This document shows, piece by piece, positions 26,360 to 35,290 of a stretch of 64,000 nucleotides of DNA. Position numbers and translations under genes: made by a program. Below the pieces are notes generated by a model, which was not told the DNA's origin, ran no database searches, and was given only the letters and a program-made list of their open reading frames with translations. The stretch's first letter is position 1. Every line of letters starts with the position of its first letter. The stretch is from K23-9 sp049680365 (GTDB lineage: Bacteria; Planctomycetota; Planctomycetia; Pirellulales; Pirellulaceae), in the NCBI GenBank assembly GCA_049680365.1, contig JBAUHQ010000430.1, forward strand, positions 1 through 64,000. Direction: 5' to 3'.

Positions 26360-28000
26360 TCAGCCGCTTGCCAAATGCTCGTCGGTTTGGCTTGGCGACT
26401 CGAGACGGTCCAAATTGAATTCCGAAATTCGCACCTCCGCAGTCTCAAGGTAAAAGCCGAGCTTTCCGGTCGTGAAACCCTGATCGGCTAACGATAGCAC
26501 CACGCGTCCGTTGACGGACAGCTCGATATAGCTTCCAAACGCGATCAGTTGCACGTCGGCCCCGCTGCGAACTTCAGAGTACCAGAATCCTGACTGGAGG
26601 GACTGGAACTGCATCATGTGTTCACCACTGCCGTCTTCACCCGTCCCCCAAGCCCGCAGTTGAGCAACTCCTTTCAGCAAATCAAGCGACAGGTAGTAAC
26701 CATCGCGTGACTCGGGGTCGATACGAAAGACCAAGCCGCATTTGCCTAGGCCCTTCATCTCCAGCGTCGCGCGAAACCGAAAGTGGTCGACTGCAGCGTC
26801 AAACACGAAGGCTTGAAAACCACTCTCGCATGCAAGTTCCAAAGCTCCGTTGTCGACTCGACAGACTTGGACTTGGGGACCGACATCTGCGATCAGGCTG
26901 TGAATGCAACGCGTGTCGACCGACTCCCGCACGTAGTGGGCGATTCCCTCGAAGGTCGCCGCACGCAATAGCCCGTTGTCGTTCCTGACCAAACGTTTGG
27001 GCGGGGGCATCAAATTTTCTGCGGTTCGGTCGTCCGATTTCACCGAGTAGAAATTCCAAAGCAGCCAACCCTTGTCATCGCGGCAAACTCGACCGGCGTA
27101 GTTTCCTTGAGCCAGCAATACGTTGTCGTGGTAACTTTGCCATTGATTGCCGATCTTGTCGGTGTGCCAATAGCGAATTTTGGCATCTTCACGGATGCTG
27201 CCGATCAAGTAATGGTCTTCATCGACGCAAATCAGGTTGGGAACTTCCACGTCGTCATACAACCGCGGATGATGCAGCGGAGGCTGGCCTACGAAGTGAT
27301 TCGGTTCAACCTCTTTCATTAACGCAACACAGCCGCGACGTACGATCGGTCCAGTCTTGACCCGTCCGGCCGCCATCAACCATCCGTCGGTGCCGTCGTG
27401 ATAGTAGAACGGATCGCGAAAGCTGACCCAATGGCGGCCTTCTTCCAGTGACGATTCATAGTATTGCGAATCGGGCTCAAGCGGGAAGCAACTCTCCGCG
27501 TCATACATTGCGTGTCGGCTGTCTGCGATCTCGGATCGACTTTTACGTAGGGCGGCCTTGACCAGTTCTGGGTCTTTCGGACCGCGATGATCTTCCCAAT
27601 GCACAGAAGATTTTCGCCAATGGAAGAGGTCGTCGCTTAACGCCATCCCCAGACGCTGGTAGTTGCCTTGATCGCGTCGCGACAGCCCGGTATAGAACAT
27701 TCTCCAACGACCGGGGTGATGGGGATCGGGTGAGACGTGCATGGTCCACAACATCAGATCGTCCCAACTACCGGGGTCTCCGATGAACAGCGCGTTGTTA
27801 ACTCGCCGCCAATTCAATGCGTCGGTACTGACGGCGTGAGCGATGAAATCGTGATTGGGCAGCACAAGATGAAATAAGTGGTAAAGCCCATCGTGGTACA
27901 AGATGTCCACATCGCCGATCGTTTTGCGGCTTCCGTCGGTTTCTGAAAACATACTGTAATGAGAAGTCGTAAATGGAGGTTTTGCGGTCGCGCTGGTCAT
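26360..28000 (-). CDS. Glycoside hydrolase family 32-like protein
   Basis: The 546-residue protein has the five-bladed propeller of GH32: an Asp in IGDVDILYHDGLYHLF where the nucleophile-bearing NDPNG normally lies, the RDP motif in SFRDPFYYHDG (transition-state stabiliser), and DDVEVPNLICVD where the acid/base Glu is expected. A C-terminal beta-sandwich follows (about 390-535). GH32 enzymes hydrolyse fructans or sucrose. The first blade lacks the canonical Asn-Asp-Pro, so substrate and activity may differ. There is no signal peptide, so it is probably cytoplasmic. No sugar transporter gene is near. Confidence 0.8.
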   Translation of the reverse strand: MTSATAKPPFTTSHYSMFSETDGSRKTIGDVDILYHDGLYHLFHLVLPNHDFIAHAVSTDALNWRRVNNALFIGDPGSWDDLMLWTMHVSPDPHHPGRWRMFYTGLSRRDQGNYQRLGMALSDDLFHWRKSSVHWEDHRGPKDPELVKAALRKSRSEIADSRHAMYDAESCFPLEPDSQYYESSLEEGRHWVSFRDPFYYHDGTDGWLMAAGRVKTGPIVRRGCVALMKEVEPNHFVGQPPLHHPRLYDDVEVPNLICVDEDHYLIGSIREDAKIRYWHTDKIGNQWQSYHDNVLLAQGNYAGRVCRDDKGWLLWNFYSVKSDDRTAENLMPPPKRLVRNDNGLLRAATFEGIAHYVRESVDTRCIHSLIADVGPQVQVCRVDNGALELACESGFQAFVFDAAVDHFRFRATLEMKGLGKCGLVFRIDPESRDGYYLSLDLLKGVAQLRAWGTGEDGSGEHMMQFQSLQSGFWYSEVRSGADVQLIAFGSYIELSVNGRVVLSLADQGFTTGKLGFYLETAEVRISEFNLDRLESPSQTDEHLASG

Positions 28001-28046
28001 TTAGCGACCACAGGCCCGGCTGAACAGTAAGCGGGGCATAACTATC

Positions 28047-28124
28047 GTAGCCACAAGCTGCCGGTTTGTCGGCCCAGCCAGTTCACAGCCTCATGCTCAC
28101 ACGCTGGCAGCTTGTGGTTCCGGC
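28047..28124. repeat. Pair of type A palindromes
   Basis: GTAGCCACAAGCTGCCGGTT and ACGCTGGCAGCTTGTGGTTC face each other across 38 bases, between divergent genes and 38 bases upstream of a sigma-54 element. Confidence 0.7.
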
Positions 28125-28162
28125 TAAGTTGATCTTGCATCCCATACGCATGAGAAATCCTT

Positions 28163-28177
28163 TGGCATGGAATCTGC
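28163..28177 (+). promoter_or_regulatory. Sigma-54 promoter of the flavin-binding stress gene
   Basis: TGGCATGGAATCTGC has TGGCAT and GG-N10-GC spacing, with CTGC for TTGC. It lies 47 bases before the ATG at 28224 and covers the alternative ATG at 28167, which argues against that start. Confidence 0.6.
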
Positions 28178-28223
28178 TTCCGTGCAAAGAAACTCTGATG
28201 ATACATTCCAATGGAGCAATTTG

Positions 28224-28706
28224 ATGGATACGCACGAAAAACTGATCGACTTCATCCAAGACTTCAGCACCGCGATGCTAGTGACGCGCAGTGACGATGG
28301 GTCATTGGACGCTCGCCCGATGGCGGTAGCCAAAGCAGAAGACGACGGTCAAATCTGGTTTGTGACCGATCGTACCTCGGGCAAGGTTGCTGACCTGATG
28401 CTAGACTCCGAAGTCGTCGTAACGATGCAAGGGTCCAGCAAATTTGTATCGCTCTCCGGGATCGGTCATCCGGTCGATGATCGGGCCAAGATTGATGAAC
28501 TGTGGAACGAGGCTTGGAAGGTCTGGTTCCCGAAAGGCAAGGCCAGCGATTCGATCCTGCTGCTGAGAGTCGAGCCAACGCGAGGTGAATACTGGGACAA
28601 CTCAGGGTTGAGCGGAGTGAAGTACCTGCTTAAGGCGGGCAAGGCCTACTTACAAGGCGAACGGCCATCGACGGACGCCGCGACGAATGCTTCTATCTCG
28701 TTATAG
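28224..28706 (+). CDS. Pyridoxamine 5'-phosphate oxidase-like (general stress protein 26) family protein
   Basis: The 160-residue protein has the split-barrel FMN-binding fold: DFSTAMLVTRSDDGSLDARP, MAVAKAEDDGQIWFVTDRTS, and LLRVEPTRGEYWDN. These features match general stress protein 26 rather than true PdxH. The family binds FMN or F420; a role in oxidative or general stress is known for some members. The start ATG follows GGAG with a seven-base spacer. The 3' end overlaps the decayed frame of the opposite strand by a few bases. Confidence 0.9.
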   Translation: MDTHEKLIDFIQDFSTAMLVTRSDDGSLDARPMAVAKAEDDGQIWFVTDRTSGKVADLMLDSEVVVTMQGSSKFVSLSGIGHPVDDRAKIDELWNEAWKVWFPKGKASDSILLLRVEPTRGEYWDNSGLSGVKYLLKAGKAYLQGERPSTDAATNASISL

Positions 28707-29156
28707 CACGAAGACTCGCGCCTCTTGTGGCGTAGGCTTCCAGCCTGCGAGATTGAAATACAGCGACAGGCCAGAAACCTACCCCCACAGACGCGAGCAG
28801 CTTGCCTGGCGTGATCGACGGGGCGATGATTGCGACGCCCACGATCAAGCCAACGAAAATCAGTGTCCATTGTGCGAGTCGCCCTGCACGCGTCCCACGT
28901 TCCGAAATTCTTTGCCATCGATTGAATTGCGAATCCGCTTGCGAGCGAATCCCGCGATCAAATAGCAGATCATGAAGACGATCAGTTCCAAGACAATGAA
29001 CGGACGTCGGTCCATAAACCCGTCCACCATGTTGTCAAGCGTTTCACAAATCGTCCCCATGCTGACATCGACCTTGCCGACTTCTTCAGCGATTCCACCG
29101 TGTTCTGTGGACGTGGTCTCAGATTAGTCCAGCAACAAGAGTCTCGAAACAGACAT
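28693..29156 (-). pseudogene. Decayed small membrane protein gene
   Basis: The ATG at 29154-29156 has a perfect GGAGG ribosome-binding site and a sigma-54 promoter 50 bases upstream, but the frame stops after ten codons (MSVSRLLLLD, TAA at 29124-29126). The same frame continues beyond the stop with a protein-like sequence including a membrane helix (PFIVLELIVFMICYLIAGF). After about 28905 a second membrane helix (QWTLIFVGLIVGVAIIAPSI) continues in a different frame. A type B repeat (28727-28788) lies in the 3' part. The simplest reading is a two-helix membrane protein broken by a nonsense mutation and a frameshift. The middle frame alone (28860-29060, 66 codons) could still be expressed. Confidence 0.45.
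28727..28788. repeat. Type B dispersed palindrome pair
   Basis: GTGGCGTAGGCTTCCAGCCT is the left arm and GACAGGCCAGAAACCTACCC a degenerate right arm, 21 bases after the stop of the flavin-binding gene. Confidence 0.7.
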
Positions 29157-29205
29157 GACATTTCCTCCAGCAAGGAATTGACCAAGATTTCGCTTTTCAG
29201 GTAGC

Positions 29206-29220
29206 GCAAATCGCATGCCG
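29206..29220 (-). promoter_or_regulatory. Sigma-54 promoter facing the decayed gene
   Basis: On the minus strand the element reads CGGCATGCGATTTGC, with GGCAT, TTGC and GG-N10-GC spacing, 50 bases upstream of the ATG at 29156. Confidence 0.65.
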
Positions 29221-29230
29221 CTTGTAATCC

Positions 29231-29245
29231 CGGCATCATCTTTGC
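29231..29245 (+). promoter_or_regulatory. Sigma-54 promoter of the DUF2254 gene
   Basis: CGGCATCATCTTTGC has GGCAT, TTGC and GG-N10-GC spacing. It faces away from the element at 29206; a repeat unit lies between it and the start at 29340. Confidence 0.65.
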
Positions 29246-29248
29246 TCC

Positions 29249-29308
29249 GTAGTCACAAGCTGCCAGCTTGCGGCTCAGGTTGATCGCAGCCTGGAAGCCT
29301 ACGCCACG
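29249..29308. repeat. Composite type A / type B repeat
   Basis: GTAGTCACAAGCTGCCAGCT (type A arm) is joined to CAGCCTGGAAGCCTACGCCA (type B arm). It starts four bases after the -12 element, so it would form the start of the transcript. Confidence 0.75.
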
Positions 29309-29339
29309 AATTTAAGTTTCCGCTGAAAGCGTCCAATTT

Positions 29340-30752
29340 ATGAAAGCGATCCTCATCACGGCCTGGGCGACGATCCGCACCAGTTACTGGTTCATACCGT
29401 CGCTGATGGCGATCGCGGCGATCGTGCTGTCCTTCGCAACCACGGCGGTCGACAGTCGCATTGGATCGGAATGGCTGGAAAAAATCAGTTGGCTCTACGC
29501 GAACAAACCTGCGGGCGCGCGAGCCGTGTTGTCGACGGTCGCCGGTTCGATGATTACGGTGGCGGGTGTAACGTTTTCGATGACGATCCTCTCGATCTCT
29601 CACACCACTTCGCAAGTCGGACCACGACTGGTCAACAACTTCATGCGAGATCGTGGCAATCAGTTCACGCTGGGTGTTTTCATCGCGACATTCCTGTACT
29701 GCGTCATGGTGCTGCGTACCGTTCGGAACGCTGACACTGCAGCGGCAGGCGGCGTCTCGGGTTCGGCGGATCTGACGGCAGCCTTTGTACCCCATGTCGC
29801 CGTCATGGTTGGATTGTTACTCGCGATCGCCAGCGTTGGCGTGCTGATCTTTTTCATCCATCACATTCCTGAGACGATCCACGTATCGAACATTATCGCC
29901 GGTGTCGGTCGAGAGTTAAACGAGAAGATCGAAGAACAATTTCCTGCCCGTGTTGGCCAACCCAACGAAGACGATTCCGAGCGAGAGACCGAAGCGAATT
30001 TACCCGAAGACTTCTACGAGGACGCGAGACGTGTGGGTTCAGAAGTCATCGGCTATTTGGAGTATTTGGACAGCGATGGATTGATGAACCTTGCGAAACA
30101 ACACGATTTGGTTCTTCGCCTACTGGCCAAGCCTGGAGATTTTCGGACCAGCGAAAACACGTTGCTGTTGGCGTCGCCCGCATCCAGAGTGACCGATGAA
30201 GTTCGCGACGCGATTCGGGCGAAGTTCATCTTCGGGGCGAAACGAACACCGACACAGGACCTGCGTTTCCAAATCAACCAACTTGTCGAAGTCGCGATGC
30301 GAGCGTTATCGCCCGGCGTGAACGACCCATTCACCGCCATGAACTGCATGGACTGGCTACAGTCGGCGCTGGAAAACCTGTCGGAGCGTGAACTGCCTGA
30401 TGCTCACCGCTACGACGACGATCACAACCTGCGTATGGTTGCTGAAGCGACCACCTTCAACTCGTTTGCGTCACTGGTTTTTGATCAGTTGCGTCCCTAT
30501 GTCGCCACCGATCGCAACGCTGCGATCCACATGATGGAGATGATCGCCAGCATTGCTGCGCACGTCTCAAGCGATCGTCACCGAAAGTCGCTGGTGCAAC
30601 ACGCATCTGAATTCCGAGAACTGAGCCAGACGATGCTCAAGAACGAGCAGGCATTCAAAGTCATATCAGATCGTTACCGCGAACTCATTAAGCTGGTTGA
30701 TGACGACGAGTACCGCAAACACATAACGCGAACCGATGATTGGTCTAGTTGA
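29340..30752 (+). CDS. DUF2254 membrane protein
   Basis: The 470-residue protein has four transmembrane helices in its first 175 residues, with the family core VAGSMITVAGVTFSMTILSI and SQVGPRLVNNFMRDRGNQFT, followed by a long cytoplasmic domain (about 200-470) including FQINQLVEVAMRALSPGVND. This is the DUF2254 layout. Function is unknown; the helix pattern resembles small ion channels, which is only a hint. It is driven by a sigma-54 element and lies alone between repeats. Confidence 0.88.
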   Translation: MKAILITAWATIRTSYWFIPSLMAIAAIVLSFATTAVDSRIGSEWLEKISWLYANKPAGARAVLSTVAGSMITVAGVTFSMTILSISHTTSQVGPRLVNNFMRDRGNQFTLGVFIATFLYCVMVLRTVRNADTAAAGGVSGSADLTAAFVPHVAVMVGLLLAIASVGVLIFFIHHIPETIHVSNIIAGVGRELNEKIEEQFPARVGQPNEDDSERETEANLPEDFYEDARRVGSEVIGYLEYLDSDGLMNLAKQHDLVLRLLAKPGDFRTSENTLLLASPASRVTDEVRDAIRAKFIFGAKRTPTQDLRFQINQLVEVAMRALSPGVNDPFTAMNCMDWLQSALENLSERELPDAHRYDDDHNLRMVAEATTFNSFASLVFDQLRPYVATDRNAAIHMMEMIASIAAHVSSDRHRKSLVQHASEFRELSQTMLKNEQAFKVISDRYRELIKLVDDDEYRKHITRTDDWSS

Positions 30753-30765
30753 AAATTCCGTTGTG

Positions 30766-30853
30766 CCAAGCTGCCAGTTTGTTGACTCAGCTAACTGGTT
30801 GGGACACAGACTGGCAGCTTGTGGCGAAGATTTGCTCGAAAGCCTGCGCCACG
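30766..30853. repeat. Composite of type A palindromes and a type B arm
   Basis: CCAAGCTGCCAGTTTGTTGA, ACAGACTGGCAGCTTGTGGC and GAAAGCCTGCGCCACG are consecutive arms. The element ends six bases before the -24 box of the next promoter. Confidence 0.7.
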
Positions 30854-30859
30854 TTCCGA

Positions 30860-30874
30860 TGGCACACCGGTTGC
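30860..30874 (+). promoter_or_regulatory. Sigma-54 promoter of the phosphodiesterase-like gene
   Basis: TGGCACACCGGTTGC is a complete match to TGGCAC-N5-TTGC. The next start codon is at 30921, 47 bases downstream of the -12 element. Confidence 0.8.
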
Positions 30875-30920
30875 GTTCTAGCTCACACGCACCGTTCACT
30901 CTCGAATCGAAAAACAGTTA

Positions 30921-32474
30921 ATGAAACGCACCGTCCTTTTCGTCGTTGATGCACTGTCCGAACCGATTGTCCGCGAGTGGCTTGCTGAGTCGCGACTGCC
31001 GGCGATCGCGGAGCTAGTCGCTCGTGGCGGCAACGTTTCGCCCTGCACGTCGATTTTTCCGTCCATCACTCCCGCTGCGACTTGCTCGATCGCAACGGGT
31101 GAGTACCCGCGTCAGCATGGTATCGAAGGAGCTTGTTGGCACAACGCCGACGCAAACGATACGGCCTACTTCGGTGACGACGTCGCGATGGCCAGGCAAG
31201 AAGGGATGCACAACTACCTGGTGGACTTTGCCGACCAAATGAATTTCAAGCGGCTCAATGCACCGCTTGTCTACGAACATCTTTTCGATGCGGGAATCGA
31301 ATCCGCATGTGTGAACTTCATGTGGTTTCGAGGGCCGCATGTTCATTCACGATCGACTCCTTTGTCATTGCGACTGACCGCCGGAAAGCTTGTTTCCGAC
31401 GTTCGCGGTCCGAAAGTACTCAAGCTTGGCGATTTCGTTCATTCCCTTCCGAAGGAAGCAGAAGACGTCGCCGACATGAAAACGGGTTTGCTAGGACGCT
31501 ACGGTTTTCACGACCAAACGACCGCCGCGTGCATGATATCGATGGCGCGGACCGACACGTTGCCCGCCTTCAGTCTCGCGTACTTCCCCTTGAATGATGA
31601 CCACGGGCACAAAAACGGCCTCCACGCGGCAGCATCCCAATGTGTCGAATCGTTTGACGAATTCTTGGGCCAATTCGTGGAAGCACTTGGGGGTTGGCAT
31701 GTGATCGACAAAGACTACTCATTGCTGATTGTCGGTGACCACGGCCAAACGGAATGGGCCGACACCACTCCCGATGTGGTCGAACTGGATCAACTGTTAG
31801 CGGACTTCAAGATCGCCGAAACAGTCTCTGGTTTTAAAGAGGGTGACGAATTATTGATCTGCCCCAACATGCGAGCCGCAGCGATCTATCGCTCCCGAGA
31901 GTGCGGTGCGACCATCGACGACATTGCGAGCAAGTTACTGGAACATCGAGCAATTGATCAAGCAATCTATCTGGAAAAACGAACCGACAACTTGCAAATA
32001 CTCACAGTCCGAACTCGCGACCGCGGACGCTTGGCATTCACCCGAAACGGTGAACTAAGTTCAGAGTATCAGGTCCTAGCGAGCGATTGCTACGGGAACC
32101 GATGGAGCCTTTTTGGTGAACTCAGTGCCCTGGACCTAAACGTCGGTAATGACGGCAAACTGGTTGAAGGCGATTACCCCAACGCTCTCGAGCGGATCGA
32201 AGGTGCGTTCACAGCAGGTCCGTCACCGATCTGGTTGACGGCGAAACCAAACGCGGAGTTTGCGATCGGTCCCTCTTCGACGCATTCGTCGGGAAGCCAC
32301 GGAGCACTTCACCGCAAAGACTCCATCGCCGCGTTGATAACCACCCATGACGTTGACCTGACTCAACTTCTCGTACCCTCGCATCCTCGAATAACCGACG
32401 TGATGGATTTGTGCTTGAAGTCTTTGGGCGCGAACCGCCGTGGCTTAGGCGTACAGGCTGCGAGTGTAAAATAG
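30921..32474 (+). CDS. Alkaline phosphatase superfamily protein (type I phosphodiesterase/pyrophosphatase-like)
   Basis: The 517-residue protein has the metal and nucleophile positions of the nucleotide pyrophosphatase/phosphodiesterase group: Asp in LFVVDALSEP, the nucleophile Thr in IFPSITPAATCSIATGEYP, GIEGACWHN, DDHGHKNGLHA, and VGDHGQTEW. There is no signal peptide, so it should act in the cytoplasm. Likely substrates are phosphodiesters or phosphonate-like compounds. The start has no strong ribosome-binding site, but the 47-base distance from a sigma-54 promoter fits. Confidence 0.9.
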   Translation: MKRTVLFVVDALSEPIVREWLAESRLPAIAELVARGGNVSPCTSIFPSITPAATCSIATGEYPRQHGIEGACWHNADANDTAYFGDDVAMARQEGMHNYLVDFADQMNFKRLNAPLVYEHLFDAGIESACVNFMWFRGPHVHSRSTPLSLRLTAGKLVSDVRGPKVLKLGDFVHSLPKEAEDVADMKTGLLGRYGFHDQTTAACMISMARTDTLPAFSLAYFPLNDDHGHKNGLHAAASQCVESFDEFLGQFVEALGGWHVIDKDYSLLIVGDHGQTEWADTTPDVVELDQLLADFKIAETVSGFKEGDELLICPNMRAAAIYRSRECGATIDDIASKLLEHRAIDQAIYLEKRTDNLQILTVRTRDRGRLAFTRNGELSSEYQVLASDCYGNRWSLFGELSALDLNVGNDGKLVEGDYPNALERIEGAFTAGPSPIWLTAKPNAEFAIGPSSTHSSGSHGALHRKDSIAALITTHDVDLTQLLVPSHPRITDVMDLCLKSLGANRRGLGVQAASVK

Positions 32475-32494
32475 AAGGCTGACCGTCGCTATCT

Positions 32495-32588
32495 CCGTAG
32501 CCACAAGCTGCCAGTTTGAGAGCACTTCAGCCAACAAGCTGGCAGCTTGTGAAAGCCGGCAATCGCAGCTTGGAAGCCTAAGCTACGG
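32495..32588. repeat. Composite repeat overlapping the UdgX stop codon
   Basis: Two type A units (CCGTAGCCACAAGCTGCCAG; ACAAGCTGGCAGCTTGTGAA) and a terminal type B-like arm (GCAGCTTGGAAGCCTAAGCT) follow each other. The CTA at 32578-32580 within the last arm is the stop codon of the UdgX gene on the minus strand. Confidence 0.75.
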
Positions 32589-33963
32589 ATAACCGTAGAT
32601 CGCTGGTTAGTTGATGCTCCATTTGTTCTCGCCTGGATTCGTCTGGCATTCGCAGGATGGCTGCCGGATGCCAAGTGGCGATGGTTCGCTTGCACCAATC
32701 GGTTGCCATGACTTGGCCGCGACTTTTGGTGATGCGGAAATCGCGACCGAACAATGCCTGCGAGGGCGTCGCTCCCAGGCAGATGATTGCTTCCGGTTGG
32801 ATCTCTGTCAGCTCGGCTTCCAGCCACGGACGACAGGCGAAGATTTCTCGCCAGTCGGGCTTCTTGTGCAATCGTCGCTTACCCCGCTGAGTGAACTTGA
32901 AGTGTTTGACCACGTTGGTGATGTAGACGTCCTCACGTTCGACGCCCGCTCTTGCCAACGCACTGTTTAACAACTTGCCGGCGGGTCCGATGAACGGCCT
33001 GCCTTGGATATCTTCTTGATCGCCGGGTTGCTCGCCAACCAACACGATCCGAGCATCCCTCAATCCTTCGCCGAAAACCATCTGGGTGGCGAACTGATGC
33101 AAGTCGCATGCTTGGCAACACTTGGCTGCTTCACGGAGCGAATCCAGGTCGGTCTTTTGCGGCATGTAGTGCGTTGCCGTTTGATGGAATCCTTCGTTTC
33201 GCTGGATCATTTCGGCGACGCGTTTTGGAGCTTGCTGCAACAAGTCGTCGATCAACTCGGCTTCGGGCAGCGTTGGCCAGTGTCGCACGGGCATTTCGCG
33301 TTTCATCATCGCGACCTTGACCCGTGCTGGATTGAATATCGAGGCGTAGTAGGTTTTCCAAAGTTCCTCTAGTTCGTCGCCGCCGGGTGCTTCGCTGGCT
33401 GGCAAGCCGAGTCCGTACTGCAATTCGTTCTGATCCCACGTCACCGATTCGTCCGGCGTCAGGATCGTCCACTTCATACCTTTGAATCGTCGAGCGAAAA
33501 AGGGTGCGGCAAGGCGAACGATGCGATGATCGGGTCGGTGCCAAGCAACATAGTTTTGCGAATCGTCCGGCGACTCCACTTTGCGAAAACGAACGAACGC
33601 TTTCATCTTATGCACGTCGCGAGTGACCGCCTTTTGCATTTGATGCAGTTCATGAACGTCATCGTCGGTCGTGATTTGCAGAAGGCTCCGCTCGCCGTGG
33701 GTCAATCGCCACAAAGTTCGGTACAGCAATTCCCAGCGGTTGGCCCGACGGTGACAGGCAACATTGCGAGCCAGATCGAGAAACGGTTTAGGGACGTTTG
33801 ACGTTGTTGTGGGCAGACTTTCCTGTTGGTCGCCTGCGAACAATAGAGGTTGATTGGGTGATGATGAAAAGTTGACGTCGGCAGGTTCGATCTCTTGAGC
33901 CAGCAACCGCCGCGCCTCCGCTCGCCAATCGTCAAACGTTTCGATATTTAGAAAGTGTGTCAT
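32578..33963 (-). CDS. UdgX-type uracil-DNA glycosylase fused to a DUF4130 domain
   Basis: The 461-residue protein joins an N-terminal DUF4130-type domain (about 1-250; WRLTHGERSLLQ, HKMKAFVRFRKV, KWTILTP) to a family-4-like uracil-DNA glycosylase (about 270-461). The glycosylase part has Cys ligands (CCQACDLH), GEQPGDQED at 310-318, and the UdgX-specific insertion KRRLHKKP at 362-369, whose His366 corresponds to the residue that links covalently to the abasic DNA in mycobacterial UdgX. WHPAAILR completes the site. Downstream on the same strand of the radical-SAM gene, the known partner. Confidence 0.95.
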   Translation of the reverse strand: MTHFLNIETFDDWRAEARRLLAQEIEPADVNFSSSPNQPLLFAGDQQESLPTTTSNVPKPFLDLARNVACHRRANRWELLYRTLWRLTHGERSLLQITTDDDVHELHQMQKAVTRDVHKMKAFVRFRKVESPDDSQNYVAWHRPDHRIVRLAAPFFARRFKGMKWTILTPDESVTWDQNELQYGLGLPASEAPGGDELEELWKTYYASIFNPARVKVAMMKREMPVRHWPTLPEAELIDDLLQQAPKRVAEMIQRNEGFHQTATHYMPQKTDLDSLREAAKCCQACDLHQFATQMVFGEGLRDARIVLVGEQPGDQEDIQGRPFIGPAGKLLNSALARAGVEREDVYITNVVKHFKFTQRGKRRLHKKPDWREIFACRPWLEAELTEIQPEAIICLGATPSQALFGRDFRITKSRGQVMATDWCKRTIATWHPAAILRMPDESRREQMEHQLTSDLRLSVA

Positions 33964-33972
33964 GCGACTCTC

Positions 33973-34036
33973 GTGACGTACGCTTCCAGCTTGTGATCGC
34001 TACCAAAGATGGCTGGCTGGAATCCTACCCCCACGG
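33973..34036. repeat. Type B-like repeat between the repair genes
   Basis: GTGACGTACGCTTCCAGCTT and GGCTGGCTGGAATCCTACCC are degenerate arms filling the gap between the radical-SAM and UdgX genes. Confidence 0.65.
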
Positions 34037-35290
34037 TCAGACCTCGCCACTGGCTGCTGAACTAGCCGCGTCGAACAGCATCAGTTGTTGCGATCTCGGT
34101 TTGACACGTTGGGCTAAATCCAATTTGTCCAGATCAGCTAAACCGGGATTGTGATCGGCGGTTAACACGAACACTTTTGCTCGATTCCAAGCGACACGTA
34201 GTTTGCGGAGATCTTCGCTGCGAAGGCTCTTGTGTTTGCGAAGACTCACAATGCGTTTGACATTTCGCACCCCTATGCCTGGGATTCGCAGAAGCTCCTC
34301 GCGACTGGCGCGATTGATATCGACGGGGAAGAAGTGTCGGTTCGCGATCGCCCATGCGAGCTTTGGATCAATCTCGAGCGAAAGATTCTTGTCCTTCTCG
34401 GCAACAATCTCATCAGCCGAGAATCCGTAGAAAAGCATCAGCCAGTCGGCTTGGTAGAGACGATGTTCGCGGATCAGCGGAGGCGATAGGCCTGGCAATC
34501 GTGCGTCAGCGTGGGGAATGGGGCTGTAGGCAGAGTAATAGACGCGGCGCAAACGTTGCCCGCTGTAGAGCTCCGATGCGGTCTTCAAAATGTCCAAGTC
34601 TGGAGTCGGCGTCGCGCCGACGATCATTTGAGTGCTCTGGCCGGCGGGCGCGAATCGCGGCGGCTTGAAACCTGCCGCCTTCTCTTGTTTCGTCTCGTCG
34701 ATCTTTTCACGGATACCGCTCATGGCTTGGACGATTTGAGGCTTTTTCTTCTCCGGAGCCAGTTGATGAAGGTCTGCGTCGGTTGGCAGTTCGATATTGA
34801 CGCTCAAACGATCGGCCCATGCACCTGCCTCGTCGATCAGACTTTGTGACGCGTTGGGAATCGTCTTCAGATGAATGTAGCCGCCGTAGTGATGGTCGGT
34901 GCGCAGTTTCTTTGCGACCGCGATCAGTTGTTCCATCGTATAGTCGGACGTCTGAATAATGCCGGAGCTGAGGAAAAGACCTTCGACGTAATTTCGCTTA
35001 TAGAATTCCATCGTCAGCGAGACGACTTCATCGACGGTGAAGCGAGCACGAGGTGTGTCACTGGAGATTCGATTGACGCAGTATTGGCAATCGTAGATGC
35101 AGTAGTTCGTCAACAGAATCTTGAGCAACGATACACACCGGCCATCCGGTGTGTAGCTGTGACAAATGCCCATTCCTTCGGTACTGCCAATCTTACTGCC
35201 CGCACGTGTTCCCTTGGAACCACTGCTCGCACAAGACGCATCGTACTTGGCCGCATCAGCAAGGATCGCCAACTTTTCGCGAACATCCAT
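34037..35290 (-). CDS. Radical SAM protein linked to UdgX (putative DNA modification/repair)
   Basis: The 417-residue protein carries the radical SAM cluster motif CxxxCxxC with Cys64, Cys68 and Cys71 (LTNYCIYDCQYC), an auxiliary Cys near GICHSYTPDG, and a C-terminal helix-hairpin-helix DNA-binding motif (LLRIPGIGVRNVKRIVSL). It matches the family defined by genomic linkage to UDG-family proteins (TIGR03916 by memory). It should act upstream of, or together with, UdgX, in repairing or modifying a damaged base. The real reaction is unknown. The two genes are 74 bases apart. Confidence 0.95.
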   Translation of the reverse strand: MDVREKLAILADAAKYDASCASSGSKGTRAGSKIGSTEGMGICHSYTPDGRCVSLLKILLTNYCIYDCQYCVNRISSDTPRARFTVDEVVSLTMEFYKRNYVEGLFLSSGIIQTSDYTMEQLIAVAKKLRTDHHYGGYIHLKTIPNASQSLIDEAGAWADRLSVNIELPTDADLHQLAPEKKKPQIVQAMSGIREKIDETKQEKAAGFKPPRFAPAGQSTQMIVGATPTPDLDILKTASELYSGQRLRRVYYSAYSPIPHADARLPGLSPPLIREHRLYQADWLMLFYGFSADEIVAEKDKNLSLEIDPKLAWAIANRHFFPVDINRASREELLRIPGIGVRNVKRIVSLRKHKSLRSEDLRKLRVAWNRAKVFVLTADHNPGLADLDKLDLAQRVKPRSQQLMLFDAASSAASGEV

